NCBI GenBank assembly: GCA_963795435.1
Contig: CAWCHV010000006.1
Location: 190,001-254,000 of the forward strand
Direction of reading: 5' to 3'
DNA length: 64,000 nucleotides
Source: JAFKFI01 sp963795435
Lineage (GTDB): Bacteria; Pseudomonadota; Alphaproteobacteria; Acetobacterales; Acetobacteraceae
Shown one piece after another: positions 52,278 to 60,022 of the stretch. The notes under the pieces are model-generated. The model saw only the letters and a program-made list of their open reading frames with translations, ran no database searches and was not told where the DNA came from. Position 1 is the first letter of the stretch. The number at the start of each line of letters is the position of its first letter. A program made the translations under genes and the position numbers.

Positions 52278-53369
52278 TCAGCTCGCCCGCGCCGGCCTCT
52301 CCGCCTCGCGCGCCGCGACCAGTTCGCGCACGCGGGGAATGAGCGCCTTGCCGTAGTCGATGGCGTCCTCCAGGGGGTCGAAGCCGCGGATGAGGAAGGT
52401 GCTGATGCCGAAGTCGTAGTAGTCGAGCATCGCGTCGGCCACCTGTTCCGGCGTGCCGACCAGCGAGGTGGAATTGCCCTTGGCGCCGGTGAGCGCCGCC
52501 ATGCCGGTCCATAGCCGCTTGTCGAGACGCGCGCCTTGCGCGGCGGCGGCGAGCAGGCGGCGCGAGCCGTCGTTCGGCGGCTCGCCGACGCGCTTGTAGC
52601 CTGTCTGCTCTGCGAGAGCGCGGGCGCGCTCCAGGATCTCGTCGGCGCGCTTCCACGCCTTTTCTTCCGTCTCGGCGAGGATCGGGCGGAGCGAGAGGGA
52701 AAAACGCAAGGTGCGGCCGTGGCGCGCGGCGGCGGCGCGGACGCGGGCGGTGAGCTCGCGCACCTGAGCGTGCGTCTCGCCCCACAACGCATAGATGTCG
52801 GCGTGCTTGCCGGCGACCGGGATGGCGGCATCCGACGCGCCGCCGAAATACACCGGGATGTGCGGCTGGTGCACCGACTTCACCCCCGAGAAGCCGCGTT
52901 CCACCCTGTAGTACTTTCCATCGAAATCGAATGGTTCCGTAGCGGTCCACTCGCGGCGCATGATTTCGAGATATTCGTCGGTTCGCGCGTAGCGCTCGTC
53001 CTTGGTGAGGAAGTCGCCGTCCTGGCGCAACTCGGCGTCGCTGCCGCCGGTGATGATGTGCACCGCGACGCGCCCGCCGCTCAACTGGTCCATCGTGGCG
53101 AATTGCCGCGCGGCGACGGTGGGCGCGGTGAAACCGGGCCGGTGCGCGATCATCATGCCGAGCCGGTGCGTCACCGACAGCGCGTGCTGCGCGATCATCA
53201 GGCTCTCGGGGCTGGTGGAGTGGAATGCCACCAGTGCGCGGTCGAAGCCGGCGTATTCATGCGCTTTCGCCACGGTCTCGATATAGGCGAGGTCCATCAC
53301 CGCGCCCTTCTGCGGATGGATCTCCGAGAACTCGCGCGTGTTGACGAACCCGATGAACTCGACAGTCAT
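52278..53369 (-). CDS. SsuD-type LLM flavin-dependent monooxygenase
   Basis: A 363-residue luciferase-like protein of the alkanesulfonate monooxygenase (SsuD/MsuD) group. VEFIGFVNTREFSEIHPQKG, ALVAFHSTSPESLMIAQHAL, HRPGFTAPTVAARQFATMDQ then GGRVAVHIITGGSDAELRQDG are typical. These enzymes use reduced FMN and O2 to cleave C-S bonds. No flavin reductase (SsuE) or sulfonate transporter is next to it. It lies 13 bp after the acyl-CoA-dehydrogenase-like gene. Confidence 0.88.
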   Translation of the reverse strand: MTVEFIGFVNTREFSEIHPQKGAVMDLAYIETVAKAHEYAGFDRALVAFHSTSPESLMIAQHALSVTHRLGMMIAHRPGFTAPTVAARQFATMDQLSGGRVAVHIITGGSDAELRQDGDFLTKDERYARTDEYLEIMRREWTATEPFDFDGKYYRVERGFSGVKSVHQPHIPVYFGGASDAAIPVAGKHADIYALWGETHAQVRELTARVRAAAARHGRTLRFSLSLRPILAETEEKAWKRADEILERARALAEQTGYKRVGEPPNDGSRRLLAAAAQGARLDKRLWTGMAALTGAKGNSTSLVGTPEQVADAMLDYYDFGISTFLIRGFDPLEDAIDYGKALIPRVRELVAAREAERPARAS

Positions 53370-53382
53370 TGCTCGCTCCGTT

Positions 53383-54540
53383 TCACAACCCCAGCGCGGC
53401 GCGGCCGGCCGTCTGGAGGATCATGTCGTTCTGCGGCGTGTGGACGCGGCTGCACAGCACGTCGCGATAATGGCGTTCCAGCGGATGGGTGCGGCTGAGG
53501 CCGGGATTGCCGACCAGCTCCAGCGCCTTCGCCACCGCGTCGATGGCGTTGTTGGTCGCGGTGTACTTCACCAGATTCGCCTCGGTCGACGCGATCGAGG
53601 CGAGGTCGCGGTCGGCGCGCTCGGCAAGCGTATCGATGAGCACCCGGCTGACGCCGAGCAGCGCGTCGATGCCGCCGACGGCTTCCTGGAGGCGCGGCAG
53701 CGTCGCGAGCGAGGCGCCGAGATTGCTCGGCTTGCGGGCGTGCAGGTAGGAGATCAGCCAGTCGCGAGCGGCGCGCGCGACGCCGTCATAGAGCGCGCCG
53801 ACGGCGACGTTGTTCCACACCGTGACGATGAGATCGCGCGTCGCCCACTCCTTCGGCGCGCGCAGATCGACGGCGTGATCGGCGGGCACGAGCACGTCCT
53901 CGAACACCACGTCGTTGCTGCCCGACGCGCGCATTCCCATGTGGTCCCAGGTCTCTTCCACGCGGATGCCGGGGAGCTGCATGGGCACGAGGAACAGCCC
54001 GACCCGCGGCGTCTCGTCGTCGGTGCGGGTCCAGACCATGCCGTAGCGCAGGATCGGGCTGCCGGTGCTGTAGATTTTTCGCCCCGTGATGCGCCAACCC
54101 TCGGCGACCCGCACGGCGGTCGTGGCGGGCAGGCCGCCGCGCGCGGGGGTGCCGAGCTCGGGCTCGACGCGCAGCGCGTTGATGAGCGAGACGCCGTTCA
54201 GGGAATCCGCGAGAACCTGCTCGCGCAGATGCGCCGGAATGCGCTCCGAGCGCAGCACGCCGGCGAGCTGCAAATAGTGCATCAGCAGCACGAGGGCGGT
54301 GGAGGCGTCGCCGCCGGCGATGGCGCCGATCACCGTCACGATCGCGCTGAGGCCGCCGCCGCGCCCGCCACGCTCGACCGGCACGACGAGATTGAGCAGG
54401 CCGGCGCGATACAGCGCGTCGAAATTCTCGAACGGGAAGGAGCGGTCGCGATCATGCGCGGCCGCGCGCCGGGCGAAATCCGCCGCCAGCTCGCGCGCGC
54501 TCGTGGCTAGCCAGTCCGTCGCGTGATCGCCGCCGTCCAT
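53383..54540 (-). CDS. Acyl-CoA dehydrogenase-fold flavoprotein (DszC/SfnB-like)
   Basis: A 385-residue protein with the ACAD fold. DYLALYRAGLLNLVVPVERG-like N-terminal helices, RITGRKIYSTGSPILRYGMV in the beta-barrel and WDHMGMRASGSNDVVFEDVL are visible. The C-terminal catalytic Glu of true acyl-CoA dehydrogenases is not evident, and the neighbours are LLM monooxygenases, so a flavin monooxygenase of the DszC/SfnB type (sulfur compound oxidation) is likely. A true dehydrogenase role is the alternative. Confidence 0.83.
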   Translation of the reverse strand: MDGGDHATDWLATSARELAADFARRAAAHDRDRSFPFENFDALYRAGLLNLVVPVERGGRGGGLSAIVTVIGAIAGGDASTALVLLMHYLQLAGVLRSERIPAHLREQVLADSLNGVSLINALRVEPELGTPARGGLPATTAVRVAEGWRITGRKIYSTGSPILRYGMVWTRTDDETPRVGLFLVPMQLPGIRVEETWDHMGMRASGSNDVVFEDVLVPADHAVDLRAPKEWATRDLIVTVWNNVAVGALYDGVARAARDWLISYLHARKPSNLGASLATLPRLQEAVGGIDALLGVSRVLIDTLAERADRDLASIASTEANLVKYTATNNAIDAVAKALELVGNPGLSRTHPLERHYRDVLCSRVHTPQNDMILQTAGRAALGL

Positions 54541-54637
54541 CCTTCCGCCTCCTCGCGGTGCCGGGTTCCTAGCACAAGAAATCCGTCAAGGAAATGGGGT
54601 ATGCGATTTCCACATAATGTTGTCGTATGAACGCGGT

Positions 54638-55507
54638 TCAGAGCGCGGCGTATTTCTCGATCGTGTCGCGCCAGGACAGCAAATCCTCGGGCCCCGAGAT
54701 GCGCCGGCCGAGACCGAAATTGCCCGTCGCCGGCACCAGCACCCGACTGACCCCGAGAGCGGCAAGCCTTGCCAGATCGTCAAGGTCGTCCGGCAGGCTG
54801 GCGGTGATCTCGACGCTGGCGGGATCGCGGCCGTGCTGCTCGGCGGTGCGTCGCACCAGGTCGATCAACTCGGGCGAGGCGCCGCGCGCCGGGAAGAAGC
54901 CCTCCGCCAGCCGCCCCGCGCGTTTCGCGGCCGCCGTCGAGTGGCCGCCGACGATGATCGGCACCGTGCCGTTCACCGGTTTGGGCCGCATGTAGGCATC
55001 CTTGAAGTTGAAGAACTTGCCGCTGAAGGTCGGGCGGTCGGCGGACCAGAACTCGCGCATAACGCCGATATATTCGTCGCAGCGCTTGCCGCGCTCCTCG
55101 AACACCGCGCCGATCACCTCGAACTCCTCCCGCAGCCAGCCGACGCCGACGCCGAGCAGCACGCGGCCGCCCGACATCGCATCGAGGGTCGCGACCTGCT
55201 TGGCGGTGATGACGGGGTTGTGCTGCGACAGGATCAGCACGCCCGTCGCCAGCTTTATTCTCGTCGTCGCCGCGGCGACGTAGGCCATCCAGATCAACGG
55301 ATCGGGCAGCACGAAATCGCCGTCGCCGCCGGGCAGCTTGCCGCCGGTCGCGTACGGATACGTCGACTGGTAGCCACGCGGCACGACGGTGTGCTCGACC
55401 GTCCAGGCGGATTCGAACCCGGCGGCCTCGCCGGCCTGCATGAGTTCCACGGCGAGCGCCGGATCGGTGTAGCGGCCGCTGTTGCAGTAGCGCAGTCCGA
55501 ATTTCAT
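54638..55507 (-). CDS. LLM-class F420-dependent oxidoreductase
   Basis: A 289-residue luciferase-like protein. MKFGLRYCNSGRYTDPALAV, FESAWTVEHTVVPRGYQS then KLATGVLILSQHNPVITAKQ and LLGVGVGWLREEFEVIGAVF are typical of the TIGR03619-type group that also includes the gene at 5710. The ATG at 55507 has GAGGAAG upstream; the frame extends 8 codons further without need. It is the first gene of the catabolic run on this strand and divergent from the dehydratase pair. Confidence 0.87.
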   Translation of the reverse strand: MKFGLRYCNSGRYTDPALAVELMQAGEAAGFESAWTVEHTVVPRGYQSTYPYATGGKLPGGDGDFVLPDPLIWMAYVAAATTRIKLATGVLILSQHNPVITAKQVATLDAMSGGRVLLGVGVGWLREEFEVIGAVFEERGKRCDEYIGVMREFWSADRPTFSGKFFNFKDAYMRPKPVNGTVPIIVGGHSTAAAKRAGRLAEGFFPARGASPELIDLVRRTAEQHGRDPASVEITASLPDDLDDLARLAALGVSRVLVPATGNFGLGRRISGPEDLLSWRDTIEKYAAL

Positions 55508-55672
55508 GGGCTTCCTCCGTGCGTCCCTCAAGCGTGCCCGCTTGGCGGGGGCGGGTCAAAGCCCGTCCCTTCGGGAGGGCATCTGTTCGGTGCACGGCCG
55601 GTCTGCTAGGACGAATGGGTCAGGAAGCGCGGCAGCGGGACCGCGCGCACAACGAGAGCTGGAGGAGGTCAA

Positions 55673-56155
55673 TTGGCGAAGATCACATTCCCCGTCGAGG
55701 CAACGCACATCATGATGTTTGCGCGCGCCATCGGCGACGAGAACCCCGTCTACCATGACGCGGCGAAGGCGAAATCCACCGAGGCGGGCGGCATCATCGC
55801 GCCGCCGACCTTCCCCCAGGCCGTGGCGCAGTTCGACCCGGAGTATCATCTGCGCCCCAAGCCCGGCCAGAAATGGTTCGGCTCCGGCGCCAAGCCGAGC
55901 GGGCTCGACGAGAAGCCGTCGTCGAGCGGCGGGCTGCACGCGGAGCAGCATTTCGAGTACCATCGGGCGCTGCGTCCGGGCGACGTGCTGACGGTCGAGA
56001 CCAAGCCCGGCAAGACCTGGGAGCGCGAGAGCAAGCGTGCCGGCAAGCTCATGTTCTCCGAGCGCATCACCGAATATCGCGACCAGAAGGGCGAGCTTGT
56101 GGTCACGGCGCGCAGCGTCGGCGTGCGCACCGAGCGTCCGGTGGACGCGAGCTGA
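55673..56155 (+). CDS. FAS1-like dehydratase subunit (HadA/MaoC-N type)
   Basis: A 160-residue hot-dog-fold protein. FARAIGDENPVYHDAAKAKS then GIIAPPTFPQAVAQFDPEYH and EQHFEYHRALRPGDVLTVET show the N-terminal MaoC-like/HadA type, which lacks the catalytic His-Asp pair and makes the substrate channel. The start is a TTG at 55673 set by GGAGGAGG. It is followed after 14 bp by the catalytic-type partner. Confidence 0.85.
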   Translation: MAKITFPVEATHIMMFARAIGDENPVYHDAAKAKSTEAGGIIAPPTFPQAVAQFDPEYHLRPKPGQKWFGSGAKPSGLDEKPSSSGGLHAEQHFEYHRALRPGDVLTVETKPGKTWERESKRAGKLMFSERITEYRDQKGELVVTARSVGVRTERPVDAS

Positions 56156-56169
56156 GGGAGAACGGAGCA

Positions 56170-56589
56170 ATGGCGTTGAAGGCATCGCAACTCAAGGTCG
56201 GCGACACGCATTCCGAGCGCGTCGCCGAGAACATCTCCCGCACCCAGCTCGTGCAGTACGCGGGTGCCTCGGGCGACTACAACCCGCTGCACACCGACGA
56301 GGTGTACACCGTGCAGGCGGCGGGCTATAAAAGCGTGTTCGCGCACGGGATGCTGACGATGGGCCTCACCGGCAAGATGCTGACCAACTATGTCGGCGAC
56401 GGCAGGCTCACCAAGTTCGGCGTACGCTTCACCAACCAGGTATGGCCGGGCGACACGCTGGACGCCAAGGCGACGGTCGCCGCGATCCGCGACGAGGGCG
56501 GCCACAAGCTCGTTGATTTGACGATCTCGACGACCAACCAGGACGGCAAGGAAGTGGTGAGCGGCACGGCGACGGCGCGGCTCGACTGA
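56170..56589 (+). CDS. MaoC-family (R)-hydratase/dehydratase subunit (HadB type)
   Basis: A 139-residue single hot-dog domain with the hydratase motif YAGASGDYNPLHTDE (catalytic Asp and His, about residues 31-45) and FAHGMLTMGLTGKMLTNYVG. With the HadA-like gene it would form a heterodimeric (3R)-hydroxyacyl-thioester dehydratase, as in mycobacterial HadAB. GAACGGAG precedes the ATG. The usual substrate class is acyl-CoA or acyl-ACP; which one is not clear. A terminator follows. Confidence 0.88.
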   Translation: MALKASQLKVGDTHSERVAENISRTQLVQYAGASGDYNPLHTDEVYTVQAAGYKSVFAHGMLTMGLTGKMLTNYVGDGRLTKFGVRFTNQVWPGDTLDAKATVAAIRDEGGHKLVDLTISTTNQDGKEVVSGTATARLD

Positions 56590-56612
56590 TTTTTTTGCTT
56601 TTGCGGAGACGG

Positions 56613-56646
56613 AAGGGGCCTCGGTGCGAGCCGCGGCCTTTTCTTT
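56613..56646 (+). terminator. Rho-independent terminator after the dehydratase pair
   Basis: GGCCTCGG (56617-56624) pairs with CCGCGGCC (56631-56638) with one mismatch, extended by A/T pairs, and is followed by a TTTTCTTTT run. It sits 24 bp after the stop. Confidence 0.6.
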
Positions 56647-56652
56647 TCCGTG

Positions 56653-57090
56653 CTACTCCCCCTCCGCGACCAGATGCTCGCGCAGCTTGAACACGGCGCC
56701 GAAGAAAGGGGCGTCGGGGTTGGCCTGGCAGAACAGCTCCAGCCACCGGCCGCGCTGCTCCAGATTCGTGTTGCTGCCGGCGATGCGGTGCAGCAGTTCG
56801 TCCTCGTTCTTCGCGGTCACGTAGCCGTCCGCCCAGGCCAGCAGGGCGCCGTATAGCGGGGAGTAGAAGCGGTTGGGATCATCCGCGCCCGGCGGCCGGG
56901 CCTGGCGCTCGAGAGTGGCCGCGCGCAGGAAGCCGGCGCAGGAGGCGTTGTTGCCTATCCCCACGAAGGCCATCGGTTGCCCCGCCATCGGCGGCGGCGC
57001 GACGGGGGCCTCGGGCCGGTCCGCCGGCGCGGCGGCAAGGAGAGCGAGCGCGCCAGCCACCATGCCGACGCGGACCTGGCGCTTCATCAT
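56653..57090 (-). CDS. Small secreted HdeA-like protein, tentative
   Basis: A 145-residue protein with a signal peptide (MMKRQVRVGMVAGALALLAA) and a mature domain with CAGFLRAATLERQARPPGAD, LLAWADGYVTAKNEDELLHR and a late CQANPDAPFFGAVFKLREHL. The spacing of the two cysteines and the W-x-x-GY block recall HdeA/HdeB-like periplasmic proteins, but similarity is slight. An ATG ten codons upstream (57120) is also possible. It is convergent with the dehydratase pair. Confidence 0.55.
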   Translation of the reverse strand: MMKRQVRVGMVAGALALLAAAPADRPEAPVAPPPMAGQPMAFVGIGNNASCAGFLRAATLERQARPPGADDPNRFYSPLYGALLAWADGYVTAKNEDELLHRIAGSNTNLEQRGRWLELFCQANPDAPFFGAVFKLREHLVAEGE

Positions 57091-57283
57091 GCGGACGGGG
57101 AGCGCGAGCGGAGCAGGCATTCGGCCGGTATAGCCAGTCGGGCAACCCCGGCAAGTACCGGTGCTGGCGGAATTTCCTGCCGCCCCCCGCGTAACCCTTG
57201 ATCCATTGCCACGGAACCGCCGTATACGTTGGGAGCGCGCCCGCCTGGGCCGCCGCGCCCCGTCTCTGGGAGGAGATCGCGAG

Positions 57284-58233
57284 ATGCTGATCGGTACGAC
57301 GCCGCGGATGGGAACTGCCCGAGAGCGCCGCCACCCCGGAGACGGTGGCGCTCAATCGGCGCGCCGTGCTGGCCGGGTCCGGCGGCGCTCGCGCTGGGCG
57401 GCGCGATGCTGGCGCCGGGTGCGGCACGGGCGGCGGCGGCTGGCGGGGCGGCGCCGCGCAATCCGAAATACGACGGCGGGCGGCCGCTCACGGCGGAAAA
57501 GGACGCAACGACCTACAACAACTATTACGAGTTCAGCGAGGAGAAGGACCTCTGGGAGGCGGCGCAGGCCCTGCCGCAGCGGCCCTGGTCGATCAAGCTC
57601 GACGGCATGGTCAAGCAGCCCCGGACCATCGACCTCGACGACCTCCTGAAGCAGGTCACGCTGGAGGAGCGGGTGTATCGGCACCGCTGCGTGGAGGCCT
57701 GGGCGATGACGGTGCCGTGGACCGGCTTCCCGCTCGCCAAGCTGGTCAGTCTCGCCGAGCCGCTCGGCTCCGCCAAGTTCGTGGTGTTCGAGACCGACGC
57801 TGACAAGAAGGTGATGCGCGGCCTGCGCCGGAGCTTCTACCCGTTCCCCTACACCGAGGCGGTGACGATCGAGGAGGCCGGCAACGAGCTCGCCTTCCTC
57901 TCGATCGGGCTCTATGGCAAGCCGGTGCCGCCGCAGAATGGCGGCCCGATCCGGTTGACCTTGCCGTGGAAATACGGCTTCAAATCGGCTAAGTCCCTGG
58001 TCAAGATTAGCTTCACCGACAAGCGACCGACGACGTTCTGGGAGGCCCTCGGTCCGAGCGAGTATGGCTTCTGGGCCAACGTGAACCCGGCCGTGCCGCA
58101 TCCGCGCTGGAGCCAGGCGACCGAGCGGCTGCTGACCTCGGGGGAGCGCGTGCCGACGCAGATTTTCAATGGATACGGACCCTACGTCGCGGCGTTGTAT
58201 GCCGACAAGAAGTCCGAGAAACTGTTCATGTGA
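57284..58233 (+). pseudogene. msrP: MsrP (YedY) methionine-sulfoxide reductase catalytic subunit, frameshifted in the signal region
   Basis: MsrP repairs oxidised methionine in periplasmic proteins with a molybdopterin cofactor. From about 57390 the frame is intact and well conserved, with the Mo-ligand cysteine in YRHRCVEAWAMTVPW. The expected N-terminus is split over three frames: MLIGTTPRMG from the ATG at 57284, then LPESAATPETVALNRRAVLA (the Tat motif NRRAVLAG) one frame on, then ALALGGAMLAPGAARA in the third. One extra base near 57314 and another near 57385 explain this. Either the gene is inactive or the sequence has errors. Confidence 0.83.
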
Positions 58234-58538
58234 TTGCCCAACGTATCCTGGCCGTGCTCGCGGCCGTCTGCCTGGTGAGTTCGGCGGCCCTGGCGACCCT
58301 GGGGCCGCCGGACCTGCCGCTCGACCAGATGCTGCTGCAATCGGGCGGCGGCGTCTTGCATACGCTGGAGGAATGGACCCGCCAGCACCTCGCGCCCTGG
58401 GTGTGGAACGACGTCGAGGTGCCGCTGCTGGCCCGCCCGGCTTGGCTGATCCCGGCGGCGATCGGGATCGTGTTCGCCGGCCTCGCCGCGACGCTCACCC
58501 CGCCGAGAGGGACGCCGCGGCATCGCCGGCGGGGGTAA
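58230..58538 (+). CDS. Small membrane protein downstream of msrP
   Basis: A 102-residue protein with an N-terminal hydrophobic segment (ILAVLAAVCLVSSAALATLG) and a second near residue 75 (LIPAAIGIVFAGLAATL) and a basic tail. The GTG overlaps the msrP stop. It is not MsrQ, the usual haem partner of MsrP, which is larger with six helices and is absent here. Function unknown. Confidence 0.62.
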   Translation: MIAQRILAVLAAVCLVSSAALATLGPPDLPLDQMLLQSGGGVLHTLEEWTRQHLAPWVWNDVEVPLLARPAWLIPAAIGIVFAGLAATLTPPRGTPRHRRRG

Positions 58539-58547
58539 GCGAGCCTC

Positions 58548-59012
58548 CTAAAGCCCCAGCTGGCGGCGGGCGATGGCGATGACGCGGTGCGCCTCGGTCC
58601 GCAGCCCGTAGGCATCCAGTCCGCCGAGCGGCGCCCAGATCGCCTCGGAGACGTCGGTGCCGGCGACCGGCTCGCCGTCGAGCCAGGCGGCGGCGAAGTC
58701 GAGGATCGTGTAGTGGTATTGCACTCGTCCCTGGGCGTCGCGGCGGATGGTATCGACGTTGGCGGCGAGGGCGAGGGGGCCGACGGTGACGCCGGTTTCC
58801 TCCATCAGCTCCCGCCGCGCCGCTTCCTCCGCCGTCTCGCCGATCTCCTGCGCGCCACCAGGAAGGCTCCAGGCGCCCAGGCTCGGCGGCTTGCCGCGGC
58901 GGACCAGCAGGACCGCGCCGGGCTTGAGGACCACGATGCCGATGCCGACGATGGGACGCGCCGGGTATTCCCGGTCGTCCACGGTGTCGCCGTTCAAGAC
59001 GGGGCCGCTCAC
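58548..59012 (-). CDS. Nudix hydrolase
   Basis: A 154-residue protein with a complete Nudix box (GGAQEIGETAEEAARRELMEETGV split as GG-x5-E and REL-x-EE-x-G, about residues 52-75). It hydrolyses a nucleoside-diphosphate-linked compound such as ADP-ribose or an oxidised nucleotide. The GTG at 59012 overlaps the stop of the DUF4340 gene, so it is the last gene of the Gld-type operon; the frame extending to 59093 is not needed. Confidence 0.88.
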   Translation of the reverse strand: MSGPVLNGDTVDDREYPARPIVGIGIVVLKPGAVLLVRRGKPPSLGAWSLPGGAQEIGETAEEAARRELMEETGVTVGPLALAANVDTIRRDAQGRVQYHYTILDFAAAWLDGEPVAGTDVSEAIWAPLGGLDAYGLRTEAHRVIAIARRQLGL

Positions 59013-60022
59013 GATTTGGGCGCCGGCGCCTTGAGATCGTCGAGCGTGGGCGCGAGCGACTTTTCCTGCCAGGAGCCGAGCTGATACGCCCAACCGCCGA
59101 GCCGCGCTCGCAGGCGGTCGGCCTCGGCTCGCGCCTTGTCGCTGCCGCTCACGTCGAACCGCGCCCAGAGATCTTTGTCCATGTGCGACAGGGCGACGGT
59201 GACGACGAGACCGTCATCGGTGGTGAACACCGAGGTCGCTTCCGGCTGGCCCGTCAGCTCCTTGGCCGGCTTCACGTCCTGCAAGGTCAGCGCCTCCAGC
59301 GCGTGGCCGACGTCGTTCTCCTTGTCGGCGTCGAGCGGCGGGTGATCGGCCGGCGCGCGCAGGACGAGCTTGTCGCCGGCGCGGGCGAATTGCAGCGTGG
59401 TGGTGCCGCGCGTCGCGGCCACGGTGGCGATGCGGGCGGGGGCAATCTGCATGATGTCGCGATCAAGCCAGAGCCGTGCGTCGGCGTCCACCTCCAGCCG
59501 CCCCTCGGCGAGCCAGCTCTGACTGTCGCCGGGGAGCCGCACGTAGACCGTATCCGGCAGATTGCCCGCCGTGCGCGTGCGCCGGTGGCCGACCAGCAGT
59601 TGCACGATGGGCTTGCCCGCCCCGTCGAGCACGCGCACGAGATCGGATCCGGATTTGGCGTCGCCGGCATCCTCGACGCCGAGGCGGGCGAATTGCGCGG
59701 GGTCGGCGGTGCGCTTCTCATCGAGCCGCACCTCGGTCAACCCCGTGAGAAGGGCGTGCAGTTTTGTCGGCTCCACCGGGTAGCTGCCCCGGTCCGCCAG
59801 CCCCCACTGGCTGCCGTTCTTGGCGATCGCGAGGGTCTTGCCCTGATGCGTGATCTCGACCCGCGCGGCGTTCCGCAGCCTCGGCGCGAGGTCGGGGAAC
59901 ATCAGCCGGCCGGCGGCGAAATCGTCGCGTTCCGCCGATTGGCTGGCGGGACCGAAATACCAGCCGCACCCGAGCACGATCAGGCCGGCGAGCAGCAGGG
60001 AAAGCCCGGTGCGCGGCCTCAT
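59009..60022 (-). CDS. DUF4340 domain protein
   Basis: A 337-residue protein with one N-terminal membrane segment (GLSLLLAGLIVLGCGWYFG) and a periplasmic DUF4340 region built of repeated units (VEITHQGKTLAIAKNGSQWG; LADRGSYPVEPTKLHALLTG; TLTEVRLDEKRTADPAQFAR). DUF4340 genes regularly follow GldG-type genes in this exporter class; the exact role is unknown. Its ATG overlaps the gldG stop. Confidence 0.85.
   Translation of the reverse strand: MRPRTGLSLLLAGLIVLGCGWYFGPASQSAERDDFAAGRLMFPDLAPRLRNAARVEITHQGKTLAIAKNGSQWGLADRGSYPVEPTKLHALLTGLTEVRLDEKRTADPAQFARLGVEDAGDAKSGSDLVRVLDGAGKPIVQLLVGHRRTRTAGNLPDTVYVRLPGDSQSWLAEGRLEVDADARLWLDRDIMQIAPARIATVAATRGTTTLQFARAGDKLVLRAPADHPPLDADKENDVGHALEALTLQDVKPAKELTGQPEATSVFTTDDGLVVTVALSHMDKDLWARFDVSGSDKARAEADRLRARLGGWAYQLGSWQEKSLAPTLDDLKAPAPKS

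Noticed and set aside
55404..55425. GGATTCGAACCC on the + strand looks like a tRNA T-arm on the minus strand.
   Set aside because: It codes for the conserved AGFESAW region of the LLM gene, and no acceptor or anticodon stem could be found around it.
58230..58538. MsrQ, expected after msrP.
   Set aside because: The product has only about 102 residues and two hydrophobic segments; MsrQ has six and haem-binding histidines.
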